This document shows positions 33,606 to 44,070 of a stretch of DNA of 64,000 bases, in pieces. Source of the DNA: a virus. The first letter of the stretch is position 1. Every line of letters begins with the position of its first letter. The stretch is taken from the IMG/VR virus record IMGVR_UViG_3300035156_000206, positions 124,001 to 188,000 of that record, one strand, 5' to 3'. The notes below the pieces were generated by a model. That model was given only the letters and a program-made list of their open reading frames with translations. It did no database searches and was not told the origin of the DNA. Position numbers and translations under genes: made by a program.

Positions 33606-36575
33606 ATGGCTACAGGTACACCAATCGCAGGCGGAACAATTGAGCAGTTAGCAGCAGCAATTGCACAGGCTATTAATCAGTCTGGTGGTGCTGGCCGTAA
33701 CTATAACCCAATCACGAACCAAGCATCCAAGCAAGATGATCCAGCAGCTCGTGTGGCGGCAATCCGAACTCACAAGACAGCAATCTCAGCTAATGAGCTG
33801 ATGAAAGAACTGGCTGAGGTCCAACGCAAGTCGATCCGAAGCAGCCAAGACTTAGAGCGTATGCTCGACTTCAACCGCAAGACACTCGGTCAAGCACTGA
33901 ACAAGTACGAGACATTTGCTGAAGCACAGAAGGAAATGGTAAAGGAACTGAACAAGCAGTTGAGTTCCGGTTCTGTTCCAGCAAGTGTAAAAGCATTAGC
34001 CGGATCGATTGACACACTCGAAGACGTCCTGAAGTTTAGTGATGCTGCCAAAGCAGCTGCTGAACTATCGAAGGCGATGAAGGACAGCCAGAAGACTGGT
34101 GAGAACATGGCCACGTTGGCCGAGACTATCTCCGACTTGAAGAAAGCTTTACCAGCAGGAAAGAGCCTGGCGGATGTAGATGCATCTCTGGATGCATTAG
34201 ACAAGCGCATGCAATCATTCCTGACTGCATTCAATGCACAGCAACAAGCAGATGGAAGCTACAAGTACCATGATGCTGCTGGTGCAGAACGCAGCCAAGC
34301 AGACCAAGATAAAATCAACAAGGCATTGCAAGCAATCGTTCAGAAGAGCCAGGTGGCAAAGAATGCTGCTAAGGCCGCTGAAGACCTCGCAATCAATGGA
34401 CACACTGCAGTAATCGAGGCCAATGTACGCTCTATGAAGCGTCTGGATGGAGTTGTAGCAGAAGCTGGCCGTCGCGTCAGTGCATGGGGAGTTAAAGTAA
34501 CATCAGCAGCTTGGGCAATTGACAAGCTGGCGGATGCTGCCGTCCACCTGTACCAATCACTGAAGACTGCAGCAGCAACCGGAACTGAGCGCAGCTTGGG
34601 TGGTGTTGCCGGCCGCGAAATGACAGCGCTGACGACAATGATCAGCAGTGAGACTATTCAAGAAGGCCAAAAGAATTACGCACAGCGTCGTAACATTGCT
34701 GGCCGTGAAGACTACGACAAATCACAGCGTCAAGGAACTTTCGACTTCTTCAAGCTGACAGGTGACTTGGATGAAGCTCACAGACAGTTCGGGTTGACTA
34801 ATGAGTTGATTGGTCGTCACGGTGTCAGCTTCCAGACAGCTATGAAGAGTACCCGCATGCTGATGGGGACGTTCAATGAGCTCACGATGATGACTGGTAT
34901 GACCGTTGGTGAAATCAACGCGATGAACCAAGAGCTCGCATCTGGTAACGACTACCGTCAAACACTTGCAGGACTGAACGAAAAAGAACGCGCTATGGCG
35001 CTTGTTGGACTTGACCTGATGGTTAAAGAGAATGCCATCCGTGGTATCTCGATCCAACAAACCAAAGAGATGTTGAAAGCGACACAAGCTGAGTCAAATC
35101 CATTCAGCCCTAAGTCTCGCATGAAAGCGGCCGCGAAGTTGCGTCTGCTTGGTGCATCACAAGGATTGGATGTTGAATCAGCTGCACGTGTGATTGATGC
35201 AGGTGGTATTGCTCAACGTCGTGCAGAACTGTCTCAATCGGGAATGAGCCCTCAGGCCATTGAAGCTGAGATGAACAAGGTACAGAGACAAGAACAATCT
35301 CTGGGAACCAAGAATAGTAAAGACATGGGTGGACGTGTAACCGCTCAAGGTTTGGCGATTGAAGCTATTGGTGGAAAGATGCCAGAGCTGAAGTCGTACT
35401 TTGATGGTACACGTGACGTTAGTGCAATCGAGGGCAACCAGATGCTTGGTAAAGCCGCGGACGAGTTCAACGTTGGTGTCAATAAGTTCGTTGCTGGTGT
35501 AGGACTGATGGGTGTGAATGGTGCTAAGAATACAGCATCTAACCCTTACGTGCAAGCTATCATCGCTGGTGCCGGATATCTATTGTTCCGAAAAATGGGT
35601 GGACCAGGAATCGCCAAGCTTCTTCCCGGCATTAGTGGATTGCTTAAAAAAGTTCTTCCTGGTGCTAAGGGTGCGGCTGCCGGTGCCACAGGGGCGGCTG
35701 GTGCTCTATCAGGAGCCCGCACGGCCTCTGGAGCCGCAGCTGTAGTCCGAAGCAGCTCCGGTGCACTAATGAATACCGTACGTGCAATCATCCCTGTGCT
35801 TGGAGCAAAAGCAGCAACTGCTGCGGCCGCTATTCCAGCCGCAGCATCATCTGCACGGACAATGGCGGCAGCCGCAGTGGCTGCATCGGCAGCTGCTCGT
35901 CCTATCATCCCTAAGATTCCTACTCAAGTTGGTATGGGTTCAAAGGCACTGGGCGTGCTTGGTAAGTTAGCTACACCGCTTGCCGTATTAGGAACTGGTT
36001 TATCAATATACGGTCACGCAACAAGTGATGAAACAGCGAAAGAAAAGACAGAAGCGATCTCAGGTGATGTGGGTGGATTAGCTGGCGGGTTGGCAGGTGC
36101 TGGTTACGGCGCCGCAATTGGTACAGCAATTTTCCCAGGGGTTGGTACAGCAGTTGGTGGTATTCTGGGTGGACTGATTGGTATGTGGGCTGGTGATAAG
36201 GTAGGCACTGGTGTTGGCATGGGCATCAACGCGACAGGTGTCAACGACCCTTCTCAGCCTGGCGTGACGGGTCCAAGTGTAAATACGCCATCTGATCAAA
36301 CACAGTCAACAGCAGTAGTAGATGCTAACGGTAATGTAACTGGTTACGTTACACCTGACGCACCACAAGCTGTCGATCCTTCAATTATGCTGACACAAGC
36401 TGTAACGCAAATGAATATAACCTTGGGCTCAATTCACACTCTCTTAGCAGCCTCAGCTGGTGAAATGAGTGGATCTAGCGAAGCCGCCCTCGAACAACAG
36501 AAGCGCTTAGCTCGTGCTTTAAAAAATGCTGGCATGGGTAGTGTAGCCCCAGCATCAACAGCATACAATGCTTAA
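33606..36575 (+). CDS. Tape measure protein (gp29 role)
   Basis: A 989-aa protein rich in Ala, Gly and Lys. The first 320 residues are helical and coiled-coil-like. A middle domain follows (EAHRQFGLTNELIGRHGVSFQ, FNELTMMTGMTVGEINAMNQELASGNDY). A Gly/Ala-rich hydrophobic stretch spans about 645-790 and a glycine zipper about 815-870 (GLAGGLAGAGYGAAIG, VGTAVGGILGGLIGMW). Long helical length plus membrane-active C-terminal segments is typical of tape measures, which set tail length and may enter the inner membrane. T4 gp29 is 590 aa, so a longer tail is suggested. It lies between gp26 and the portal gene. Confidence 0.75.
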   Translation: MATGTPIAGGTIEQLAAAIAQAINQSGGAGRNYNPITNQASKQDDPAARVAAIRTHKTAISANELMKELAEVQRKSIRSSQDLERMLDFNRKTLGQALNKYETFAEAQKEMVKELNKQLSSGSVPASVKALAGSIDTLEDVLKFSDAAKAAAELSKAMKDSQKTGENMATLAETISDLKKALPAGKSLADVDASLDALDKRMQSFLTAFNAQQQADGSYKYHDAAGAERSQADQDKINKALQAIVQKSQVAKNAAKAAEDLAINGHTAVIEANVRSMKRLDGVVAEAGRRVSAWGVKVTSAAWAIDKLADAAVHLYQSLKTAAATGTERSLGGVAGREMTALTTMISSETIQEGQKNYAQRRNIAGREDYDKSQRQGTFDFFKLTGDLDEAHRQFGLTNELIGRHGVSFQTAMKSTRMLMGTFNELTMMTGMTVGEINAMNQELASGNDYRQTLAGLNEKERAMALVGLDLMVKENAIRGISIQQTKEMLKATQAESNPFSPKSRMKAAAKLRLLGASQGLDVESAARVIDAGGIAQRRAELSQSGMSPQAIEAEMNKVQRQEQSLGTKNSKDMGGRVTAQGLAIEAIGGKMPELKSYFDGTRDVSAIEGNQMLGKAADEFNVGVNKFVAGVGLMGVNGAKNTASNPYVQAIIAGAGYLLFRKMGGPGIAKLLPGISGLLKKVLPGAKGAAAGATGAAGALSGARTASGAAAVVRSSSGALMNTVRAIIPVLGAKAATAAAAIPAAASSARTMAAAAVAASAAARPIIPKIPTQVGMGSKALGVLGKLATPLAVLGTGLSIYGHATSDETAKEKTEAISGDVGGLAGGLAGAGYGAAIGTAIFPGVGTAVGGILGGLIGMWAGDKVGTGVGMGINATGVNDPSQPGVTGPSVNTPSDQTQSTAVVDANGNVTGYVTPDAPQAVDPSIMLTQAVTQMNITLGSIHTLLAASAGEMSGSSEAALEQQKRLARALKNAGMGSVAPASTAYNA

Positions 36576-36587
36576 TCAGGAATAATA

Positions 36588-38282
36588 ATGACAAAATGGA
36601 CTGGCTATTTTAAGGTTGTTCAACCAACAACCGATACAACAACCGTTACCGATAACCAGGCAATGGATGGTACCGAGTATGGAAACTACTCGTGGTATCA
36701 ACGTCTGGTACAAGGTTCGGCATCACGGATCAGCCGCTACAGCGAATATGATGTGATGGATAGCGACGTTGAAGTCGCTCGTGCTTTGGATATCATTGCA
36801 GAGGAGATGACTTCCAACAACGAGAAGACCGACTTGCCAATCAACATCGATGTCCAAGCAGAAGACATCGAACACATGGCTCCAACCACTTTGATGACTC
36901 TCCGTGCCGCTTTGCGCTACTGGAGTTCTGTTCACGACTGGGAAAATCGTCTGTTCAAGATTGCTCGCACTACTGCAAAGTATGGCGACTGCTTCTTCCG
37001 TCGTGGCAAAGATCCTCGTGCTAAGTGGACCTTCATTCATCCGAAGATGGTTGTTGGTGCTGTAGTCGATGAGCAAGATGTTACCAAGATTCTCGCATAC
37101 CAAATCAAAGTCGATATCAACCGTCCTGTGTCAAGCGCTGGACAGATCCCTGTTGGTCAGCAGTATGACAGTGAGATCGTTCCTGCACACGAAATCGTTC
37201 GGTTCTCGCTGAACGATGACATGTCGTCCGTTGCACCTTTCGGTGAATCGATTCTGTCGCCTGTGTATCGTGCACACAAACAAAAAGAGATGCTGGAAGA
37301 CGCGATCATCATTTACCGTACGGTACGTGCTCCTGAACGGCGCGTATTCTACATTGACGTGGGCAAGATGCCACCAGCAATGACCAAGAAGTACCTCGAG
37401 CAAATCAAAAATGAGATTCGGCAGCGTAAGATCCCATCCGCCAATGGTGGACAAACAAACGTCGACTCGGTCTATAATGCCCAATCAATGTCAGAAGACT
37501 TCTACTTCGCACAACGTGCTGACGGTAAAGGTAGTCGTGTAGAGACTCTCCCTGGTGGAGCTGGTCTTGGTGAATTGGCTGACTTGGATCACTTCCTCAA
37601 CAAAGTCTTCCGCGGTCTTCGTATTCCTATCTCTTGGATGAATGAAGCAAACGGTGGTGGTGCAATCTTCAATGATGGCAAGACTGGCCAAGCGTACATC
37701 CAAGAGATTATCTTCGGTAAGTATGTTGCTCGTCTGCAAGGGTACATTGACCGTGTGCTGGATGTTGAATTTAAGAAGTACCTTCGTGACAACCGCATTG
37801 TGGTTGATGAGAGTATGTACAAGCTGCGTTTGCCAGAGTCGACCAACTTTGCAAAGCTGCGCCAAGCTGAAGTAGATGGACAGATGTTGGCTACCTATGC
37901 AAGTGCATCGGAGATCCCACACATGTCGAAGCGTTATGGCTTAGAGCGTTATGCTCAGTGGTCTGAGGATGAGATCCTGGCAAATGAGAAGAAGGTCATG
38001 GAAGAGCGTGGCATCCCAGCTGACGCACCAAACCGCATGCAATTGATCTACGGTGATCCAAATACTACACCAGCGGACTTCTCATTGCCAGGTGGCGGTG
38101 GAGCAATGGGTGGTGGCGGAGCGATGCCTTTAGGTGCTGGTGAAGGTACCGGAGATCCATTAGATCCAGGTGCAGATGCTGACGGCAAAGACACATCGAC
38201 TACTGATTTAGCAGACAAACAAACCACGCGTGATGCGCCGGCTCCTGGCGCAAAACCAGGTGGGGTTGGCGGTAAGCCATAA
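36588..38282 (+). CDS. 20: Portal vertex protein gp20
   Basis: A 564-aa protein (T4 gp20 is 524 aa). Diagnostic segments are YSEYDVMDSDVEVARALDIIAEEMT, WENRLFKIARTTAKYGDCFFR, APERRVFYIDVGKMPPA and LRIPISWMNEANGGGAIFNDGKTGQAYIQEIIFGKYVARLQ. The C-terminal 70 residues form a Gly/Ala/Asp-rich tail. The dodecameric portal starts head assembly and binds terminase. Its stop codon is part of the late promoter for gp21. Confidence 0.95.
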   Translation: MTKWTGYFKVVQPTTDTTTVTDNQAMDGTEYGNYSWYQRLVQGSASRISRYSEYDVMDSDVEVARALDIIAEEMTSNNEKTDLPINIDVQAEDIEHMAPTTLMTLRAALRYWSSVHDWENRLFKIARTTAKYGDCFFRRGKDPRAKWTFIHPKMVVGAVVDEQDVTKILAYQIKVDINRPVSSAGQIPVGQQYDSEIVPAHEIVRFSLNDDMSSVAPFGESILSPVYRAHKQKEMLEDAIIIYRTVRAPERRVFYIDVGKMPPAMTKKYLEQIKNEIRQRKIPSANGGQTNVDSVYNAQSMSEDFYFAQRADGKGSRVETLPGGAGLGELADLDHFLNKVFRGLRIPISWMNEANGGGAIFNDGKTGQAYIQEIIFGKYVARLQGYIDRVLDVEFKKYLRDNRIVVDESMYKLRLPESTNFAKLRQAEVDGQMLATYASASEIPHMSKRYGLERYAQWSEDEILANEKKVMEERGIPADAPNRMQLIYGDPNTTPADFSLPGGGGAMGGGGAMPLGAGEGTGDPLDPGADADGKDTSTTDLADKQTTRDAPAPGAKPGGVGGKP

Positions 38283-38285
38283 ATA
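38278..38285 (+). promoter_or_regulatory. Late promoter CATAAATA (gp21)
   Basis: NNTAAATA match overlapping the portal stop codon, 28 bases upstream of the preferred gp21 ATG. Confidence 0.65.
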
Positions 38286-38313
38286 CTCTAAATCAACATA
38301 AATGGAGTCTGAT

Positions 38314-38964
38314 ATGAATCAACAAATGCTTATCGAAACGTTGGCACCTGGCATGGCAAACATGATCAGTGAGTCAACTCAAGATGGTAAGAATACGTGG
38401 CTTTCAGGCGTCTTCATGCAGGCAGATATTCGTAATCGTAACAATCGAGTCTACCCAATGCGTGAGATCGCTGAAGCGGTCAACAATGCGAATCTCATCA
38501 TTCAAGAGACGAACGGAATCTTCGGAGAGTTGGATCATCCTCAGACGCTGTCTATCAATATGGATCGTGTATCGCATGTGATCACAAGCCTCCGTATGGA
38601 AGGTGCCAACGCAGTCGGCAAGATGAAGATCTTGTGCGGCCAAAATGGTACACCATGTGGTAACATTGCAAAAGCTCTGATCGAGAGTGGCGTCCGCGTT
38701 GGCGTTAGCTCACGTGGTGCTGGTGCAGTGAATGAGAGTGGTGAAGTGAATGGTTTCAATTTTGTGACCATTGATATCGTTGCCACACCTAGTGCACCAG
38801 GTGCGCGTCCTAACTCGTTGATCGAGTCACTGGAAGCAAATGCATCGGGACGCCTGGTTCTGACCCTGGCTGAGCAAATGCAACAAGATGAAGCTGCACA
38901 AAAGTACTTCAAAGCGGAAATCATGCGCTTTGTCAACCTCAACTTATTTGCCAAGAGCAAGTAA
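38314..38964 (+). CDS. 21: Prohead core protease gp21
   Basis: A 216-aa protein (T4 gp21 is 212 aa). The ATG at 38314 is preferred over 38302 because the TGGAG between them is its ribosome site. Catalytic motifs are IFGELDHPQT (His) and RVGVSSRGAGAV (Ser) as in the U9/herpesvirus-type prohead proteases. The N-terminus MNQQMLIETLAP may itself be autocleaved. In T4 the enzyme cuts after L/I-x-E in scaffold, capsid and internal proteins. Confidence 0.93.
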   Translation: MNQQMLIETLAPGMANMISESTQDGKNTWLSGVFMQADIRNRNNRVYPMREIAEAVNNANLIIQETNGIFGELDHPQTLSINMDRVSHVITSLRMEGANAVGKMKILCGQNGTPCGNIAKALIESGVRVGVSSRGAGAVNESGEVNGFNFVTIDIVATPSAPGARPNSLIESLEANASGRLVLTLAEQMQQDEAAQKYFKAEIMRFVNLNLFAKSK

Positions 38965-38986
38965 TCAACACAATTAGGAGATCAAG

Positions 38987-39418
38987 ATGGACTTTAAAGA
39001 ACAACTGGGCACGCTTATCGATGCCATGTTAGCAAACAAGGATGACGAAGCTAAAGCTGCGTTCCACGCCTACTCAGTCGCCAAGACTTCAAAGCTGGTA
39101 GCCGAAGGCGAAATGCCTAAGGGATTCGTTCCGTTCAAGAAAAAGGGCGAGAAGGACGAAGACAAAGACGACAAGTCTGCCAAGAAGGATGACGGCAAGT
39201 CAGACGACAAGGATGAAGATGACAAAAAGGACAAGCCTAAAAAAGGCGTGAACCCTTTTGCCAAGAAGGATGACGACAAGTCTGATGACAAGAAGGACGA
39301 CGACAAAAAGGACGACGACAAAAAGGACGACAAGAAATCGGACAAGAAGGATGACGACAAGTCAGACGACAAGGCCGACAAAAAGTCAAAAAAGGATGAC
39401 AACAAGGACGAAGAGTAA
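38987..39418 (+). CDS. Prohead core protein (gp67/gp68-like) with Lys-Asp tail
   Basis: A 143-aa protein. The N-terminal 45 residues (MDFKEQLGTLIDAMLANKD, EAKAAFHAYSVAKTSKLV) resemble the small prohead core proteins of T4-like phages. From about residue 50 to the end the sequence is almost only Lys and Asp/Glu (DDKKDDDKKD-type repeats), encoded by repetitive DNA. The place between gp21 and gp22 matches a core component. Highly charged core peptides are degraded during T4 head maturation. Confidence 0.7.
   Translation: MDFKEQLGTLIDAMLANKDDEAKAAFHAYSVAKTSKLVAEGEMPKGFVPFKKKGEKDEDKDDKSAKKDDGKSDDKDEDDKKDKPKKGVNPFAKKDDDKSDDKKDDDKKDDDKKDDKKSDKKDDDKSDDKADKKSKKDDNKDEE
39140..39415 (+). repeat. Low-complexity GACGAC/AAAAAG coding repeat
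   Basis: Irregular tandem runs of AAG/AAA and GAC/GAT codons encoding the Lys-Asp tail of the prohead core protein. Prone to length variation. Confidence 0.75.
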
Positions 39419-39430
39419 TCATTCGTATTG

Positions 39431-39468
39431 AAACAACTAACACCTTGGTTTAACAGGGTTAGTTGTTT
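39431..39468 (+). terminator. Stem-loop upstream of gp22
   Basis: AAACAACTAAC (39431-39441) pairs perfectly with GTTAGTTGTTT (39458-39468). The 16-base loop and T-rich right arm suggest a weak terminator after the core gene. Confidence 0.55.
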
Positions 39469-39472
39469 GTTT

Positions 39473-39497
39473 AGGTGGTCAGCTTCGGCTGCCGCCT
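39473..39497 (+). terminator. Second stem-loop, overlapping the gp22 late promoter
   Basis: AGGTGG-T-CAGC and GCTG-CCGCCT pair around TTCG with one bulge. The hairpin ends inside the late promoter CCTAAATA. Confidence 0.5.
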
Positions 39498-39502
39498 AAA
39501 TA
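39495..39502 (+). promoter_or_regulatory. Late promoter CCTAAATA (gp22)
   Basis: NNTAAATA match 33 bases upstream of the ATG at 39535. Confidence 0.6.
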
Positions 39503-39534
39503 TGTTTAATAATCAATGGATTAGGAGATTTAGC

Positions 39535-40455
39535 ATGGATGAATTACTGAAGCAATTGTTCGAATCTGAAGTTCTTTCAGAAGAAACAAAAACTCAACTG
39601 CAAGAAGCGATGGCCTCTCAAATGGCTGACATGATTGCAGAAACCAAAACTGCCACCGAAGAAGCTGTTCGTCTGGAACTGGCTGAGCAATGGGTCACTA
39701 CTCGTGAAACATTGATCGAAGCTATCGACACCAAAGTGTCCGATCTGCTGGAAGCCGAAATCACTGAACTGCACAGCGACATTGCTGCATTCCGTGACCT
39801 GGAAGTTGAATACGCTGGCAAGCTGACAGAAGCAAAACAAGAAATGGCTGTTCAGGTAAAATCTGATATGGCTCAACTGATCGAAAAGCTGGACGCGTTC
39901 CTGGAACTGCGCATCGCTGAAGAGTTCGCTGAACTGAAGACATCAATCGACGAAGCCAAAAAGAATGACTTTGGTCGCCGTGTTGTTGAAGCCTTCATGG
40001 GTGAATACCAAGCCAAGTTTGTCGACGAAAACGAAGTACATGCAAAACTGGAAGAAGCAGAAGCTAAACTGCAAGCTGTTACGGCAAAACTGAACGAAGC
40101 ATCGTCAACACGTGCTAAGCTCGAGCGTACCATCAAGCTGGAAAACCTCCTGTCACCTCTCGCCGGTACGCACCGTCAGCTGATGGAAACTATTCTGTCG
40201 ACTGTCAAAACCAACGAATTGGACAAGGCTTACACCAAGTTCATCGGTCGTGTCATGAAAGAAGATGCTGCTCCAACCAATGCCCAGGAAGACAAAGTAC
40301 TGGCCGAAGGTAAAGAAGTACCTGCTGCTGACAAGGCAACCGTAGTAAAAACCGGCGATTCTTTAACAGAATCCCAAAACCTGAACGCCACTGTTTCTGC
40401 GCTGTCTGACGACGAAAAGCGTAAATTACAGCGTATGGCTGGCATTGCTTACTAA
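39535..40455 (+). CDS. 22: Prohead scaffold protein gp22
   Basis: A 306-aa protein (T4 gp22 is 269 aa) from the ATG at 39535 with TTAGGAG upstream; a longer in-frame start runs through the promoter and is rejected. It is acidic, Glu/Ala-rich and almost entirely helical, as expected for the major scaffold. Several L-x-E sites near the N-terminus (LFE, LSE, LQE) fit destruction by gp21. The end DDEKRKLQRMAGIAY may contact capsid. Directly upstream of gp23. Confidence 0.88.
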   Translation: MDELLKQLFESEVLSEETKTQLQEAMASQMADMIAETKTATEEAVRLELAEQWVTTRETLIEAIDTKVSDLLEAEITELHSDIAAFRDLEVEYAGKLTEAKQEMAVQVKSDMAQLIEKLDAFLELRIAEEFAELKTSIDEAKKNDFGRRVVEAFMGEYQAKFVDENEVHAKLEEAEAKLQAVTAKLNEASSTRAKLERTIKLENLLSPLAGTHRQLMETILSTVKTNELDKAYTKFIGRVMKEDAAPTNAQEDKVLAEGKEVPAADKATVVKTGDSLTESQNLNATVSALSDDEKRKLQRMAGIAY

Positions 40456-40458
40456 ATA
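40451..40458 (+). promoter_or_regulatory. Late promoter ACTAAATA (gp23)
   Basis: NNTAAATA match overlapping the gp22 stop codon, 31 bases upstream of gp23. Confidence 0.7.
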
Positions 40459-40489
40459 GTAGTATAAGAAACATTTAAGGAGATTCAAG

Positions 40490-41815
40490 ATGGACTTACA
40501 AACAAAATGGGCAGAAGAAAAAGTTGCCTTGCTGGAAGGCCTGGAAGGCAAACAACGCGAGACCGTTGGACAGGTTCTGGAAAATCAACGCAATTACGTT
40601 CTGAACGAAACAGCAGCTGAAGGTTCGACCTCAGCAAGCAACATCGCTGGTTTCCGTAAGATCATGATTCCAATGATTCGTCGTATTATCCCTGGCACTA
40701 TTGCTCAGGAACTCGTTGGTGTTCAGCCAATGGAAGGCCCAGTTGGCCTGGTTTACTCGCTGCGCTTTAAGTACGCCGAGTCAGTTACTACTTCGACTTC
40801 GCCAAACGGTGACATCGTTGCTGGTGACGAAATCTGGGGTAACGCAAACCCAATCCGTCGTTTCTATTCGAGCGGCACTGGCGTAGCACAAGTTGCTGGC
40901 GCTGGCGGTATGGGTGCACCTGCACCAGGCGCAATCACTGGAACAGCAAACGGTAACGCATGGGGTTCGACCCTGGACGCGGCTGCTGGTTGTACAGTTG
41001 GTGGTGCTGGTTCGTTCCTGGAAGGTTCAGGCGGTCGTAAGTCGAGCTTCGAGATCGTTTCGCAAGCTGTTGAAGCTGGTACGCGTAAGCTGCAAACTGG
41101 TTGGACTATCGAAGCAATGCAAGATGCTAAGAACCAACACGGTATCGACATCGAGTCAGAAATGACCAAAACGATCTCTGCACAAATCGTGCAAGAAATC
41201 GACAACGAAATCATCACGGACTTGACAGCTCTGGCTGGCACCGTAGCAACATGGGACGGTGCTCTGCCATCAGCTCCAGGCTACTACCGTCCAACATTCA
41301 TCGGCGATCGCTTCGCGAACCTCGGTGTGATGATCTCGTACGTTGCGAATGAAATCGCTCGTAAGACCCGTCGTGGTCCAGGTAACTTCATCGTTGTTTC
41401 GCCAATGATGTTGACCGTTCTGCAACAGGCTGTTAAGTCCCAGTTCGCACCAGCAGTTCGTGGTTCGTTCAAAGGCCCTAACAACACCCAATTGGTTGGT
41501 ACCCTCAACGGTACAATCAAGGTCTACAGCTACCTGTGGAACCAAACACAATCGACCGACGTTGGTGGTACAGGCGACGACACGATTCTGGTTGGCTACA
41601 AAGGCGGTGACGGTGAATCGGACGCAGGTTACTTCTACTGCCCATACATCCCACTGATGAGCTCAGGCGTTATCACTAACCCTGTGACCTTCCAGCCAGT
41701 CGTATCGCTGATGACTCGTTACGGTAAGACATACTTTACCAACCCAACGACTTCGCTCGGCAACTCGGCTGACTACTACGGTAAGATCAACGTCACTAAC
41801 CTGTCGTTCGCTTAA
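40490..41815 (+). CDS. 23: Major capsid protein gp23
   Basis: A 441-aa protein (T4 gp23 is 521 aa). GFRKIMIPMIRRIIPGTIAQELVGVQPMEGPVGLVYSLRFKY is the classic gp23 start of the mature HK97-type domain. Before it, RNYVLNETAAEGSTS offers a gp21 site after L38-N39-E40, removing the N-terminal about 40 residues. The 80-residue shortage relative to T4 lies mostly in the inserted domain and the shorter propeptide. Strong preference for C-ending and CTG codons suggests high expression. Confidence 0.96.
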   Translation: MDLQTKWAEEKVALLEGLEGKQRETVGQVLENQRNYVLNETAAEGSTSASNIAGFRKIMIPMIRRIIPGTIAQELVGVQPMEGPVGLVYSLRFKYAESVTTSTSPNGDIVAGDEIWGNANPIRRFYSSGTGVAQVAGAGGMGAPAPGAITGTANGNAWGSTLDAAAGCTVGGAGSFLEGSGGRKSSFEIVSQAVEAGTRKLQTGWTIEAMQDAKNQHGIDIESEMTKTISAQIVQEIDNEIITDLTALAGTVATWDGALPSAPGYYRPTFIGDRFANLGVMISYVANEIARKTRRGPGNFIVVSPMMLTVLQQAVKSQFAPAVRGSFKGPNNTQLVGTLNGTIKVYSYLWNQTQSTDVGGTGDDTILVGYKGGDGESDAGYFYCPYIPLMSSGVITNPVTFQPVVSLMTRYGKTYFTNPTTSLGNSADYYGKINVTNLSFA

Positions 41816-41836
41816 TCGCAGTAACAGTTGGAAAAC

Positions 41837-41863
41837 AAAAAGCCCTCTTCGGAGGGCTTTTTT
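41837..41863 (+). terminator. Terminator after gp23 (repeat copy 1)
   Basis: AAAAAGCCCTC/GAGGGCTTTTT stem with TTCG loop and T run. Its core and the following bases (41841-41874) recur at 44023-44055. Confidence 0.88.
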
Positions 41864-41929
41864 ATTGTCTGGTGGATCCGCTCCGAACAACAGGGCATTC
41901 CAAATCTTACCACAAAAATAACACCCGCG

Positions 41930-41937
41930 CATAAATA
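41930..41937 (+). promoter_or_regulatory. Late promoter CATAAATA (fibre cassette)
   Basis: NNTAAATA match 23 bases upstream of the ATG at 41961, with ATAAGGAG before the start. Confidence 0.7.
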
Positions 41938-41960
41938 TCCACAAATATAAGGAGAACAAT

Positions 41961-42163
41961 ATGGAATTCAGTCGCTGGGCAGAACAAGTTATATCTGGGG
42001 CACTAGATACGGAGGGACACTTTTTTCCTCTGGATTCGCTCCAACAAACGCTAACACGTGATGCTGGAACAGGAAATGTAACAAAAATCGTTGCTACCAA
42101 TGGGACCAACACGTGGACACAAACCATGACGTACACTAGTGGCTTGCTGACAAATATTTCTGG

Positions 42164-42179
<16 letters not shown>
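41961..42179 (+). CDS. Small protein heading the fibre cassette, 72 aa
   Basis: Begins [19 protein letters not shown] and ends in a Thr/Asn-rich beta segment ([31 protein letters not shown]). This end resembles a repeat unit common in phage receptor-binding or neck fibres (a TxTYtxGxLxxISgW pattern). Translated from the cassette's late promoter and overlapped by the collagen-like gene. Probably a virion decoration or fibre-base protein. Confidence 0.6.
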
Positions 42180-43233
<1,054 letters not shown>

Positions 43234-43234
<1 letters not shown>

Positions 43235-44019
43235 TGACACAACGTAAAGTTGCTTTGATTATTGGCTACGGTCAATCTAATGAGCGTGGCACGGGAGTGG
43301 CACCTCGACTTGCCGGTACAGCAGTTCTTAGTTCTGATACAGCAAACAACGTTCGCCATACGGCCGTCTTTGGACAAGCAAATGTCAGCTTGACCACAAC
43401 TGCACCTTATGTTGAACCTTGTTCGATTTTTCAGAAGGTGGGTGAACACCTGGCTATGGAAACAGGATGGGTAGTGAACGTGGTGAACAAAGCTGTTGGT
43501 GGAACTGCTGCTACAGATTCTTGGTGCGGATGGGATTCAACCAACAACCGCATCAAAACGTCGGGCGAGTCAGGATACGATCCTTCAGGTCTGATTGCTG
43601 CGTTTGTTGCTGCAATTACTAGTGCTGTTGCACAAGGGTATGAAGTTTGGACCATTACCGCAGGACACCAACAAGACATTACTCTAGGTCGCCCAGTGGA
43701 TCAAGTTATTGCTGCATCAGTATACATTCAACAATTAGCAATTGCTGCTGGTGCTACTAAGGTGTTTGTTGGTAAGACCCCACGTTACATTGGTGGCGCT
43801 ACTGAAGCTGAATGGAATACAGGCGGAAAGATCCATCTGATCGCAGCGGGTGTACTCGCAGGTATCCCAGGATCATACGCAGGAGCTGATTTGTCAACCA
43901 ACACTGACACCAAACTGTGCGCAACTGATAACATCCAGTACATTCACTTGAACCACGCTGGAGTTTGTTGGGCAGCAGAGAAGTGGCTGATTGCGATGAA
44001 ACCTGTTTTTAGTGCTTAA
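43234..44019 (+). CDS. SGNH/sialate O-acetylesterase-like hydrolase
   Basis: A 261-aa protein with the SGNH blocks: IIGYGQSNERG (Ser15, GQSN form of the SASA/CE6 group), NKAVGGTAATDSW (Gly block II), ITAGHQQD (block III), and IHLNHAGVCWAAEKW (catalytic His238 or His241). Such enzymes deacetylate surface polysaccharides. Coupled translation with the collagen-like fibre suggests a virion enzyme that trims acetyl groups from the receptor glycan. Confidence 0.75.
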
Positions 44020-44022
44020 ACG

Positions 44023-44044
44023 AGCCCTCTTCGGAGGGCTTTTT
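44023..44044 (+). terminator. Terminator after fibre cassette (repeat copy 2)
   Basis: AGCCCTC/GAGGGCT with TTCG loop and T run. Bases 44023-44055 match 41841-41874 except for one T. Confidence 0.88.
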
Positions 44045-44070
44045 ATTGTCTGGTGTTTTTGAGAGACTTG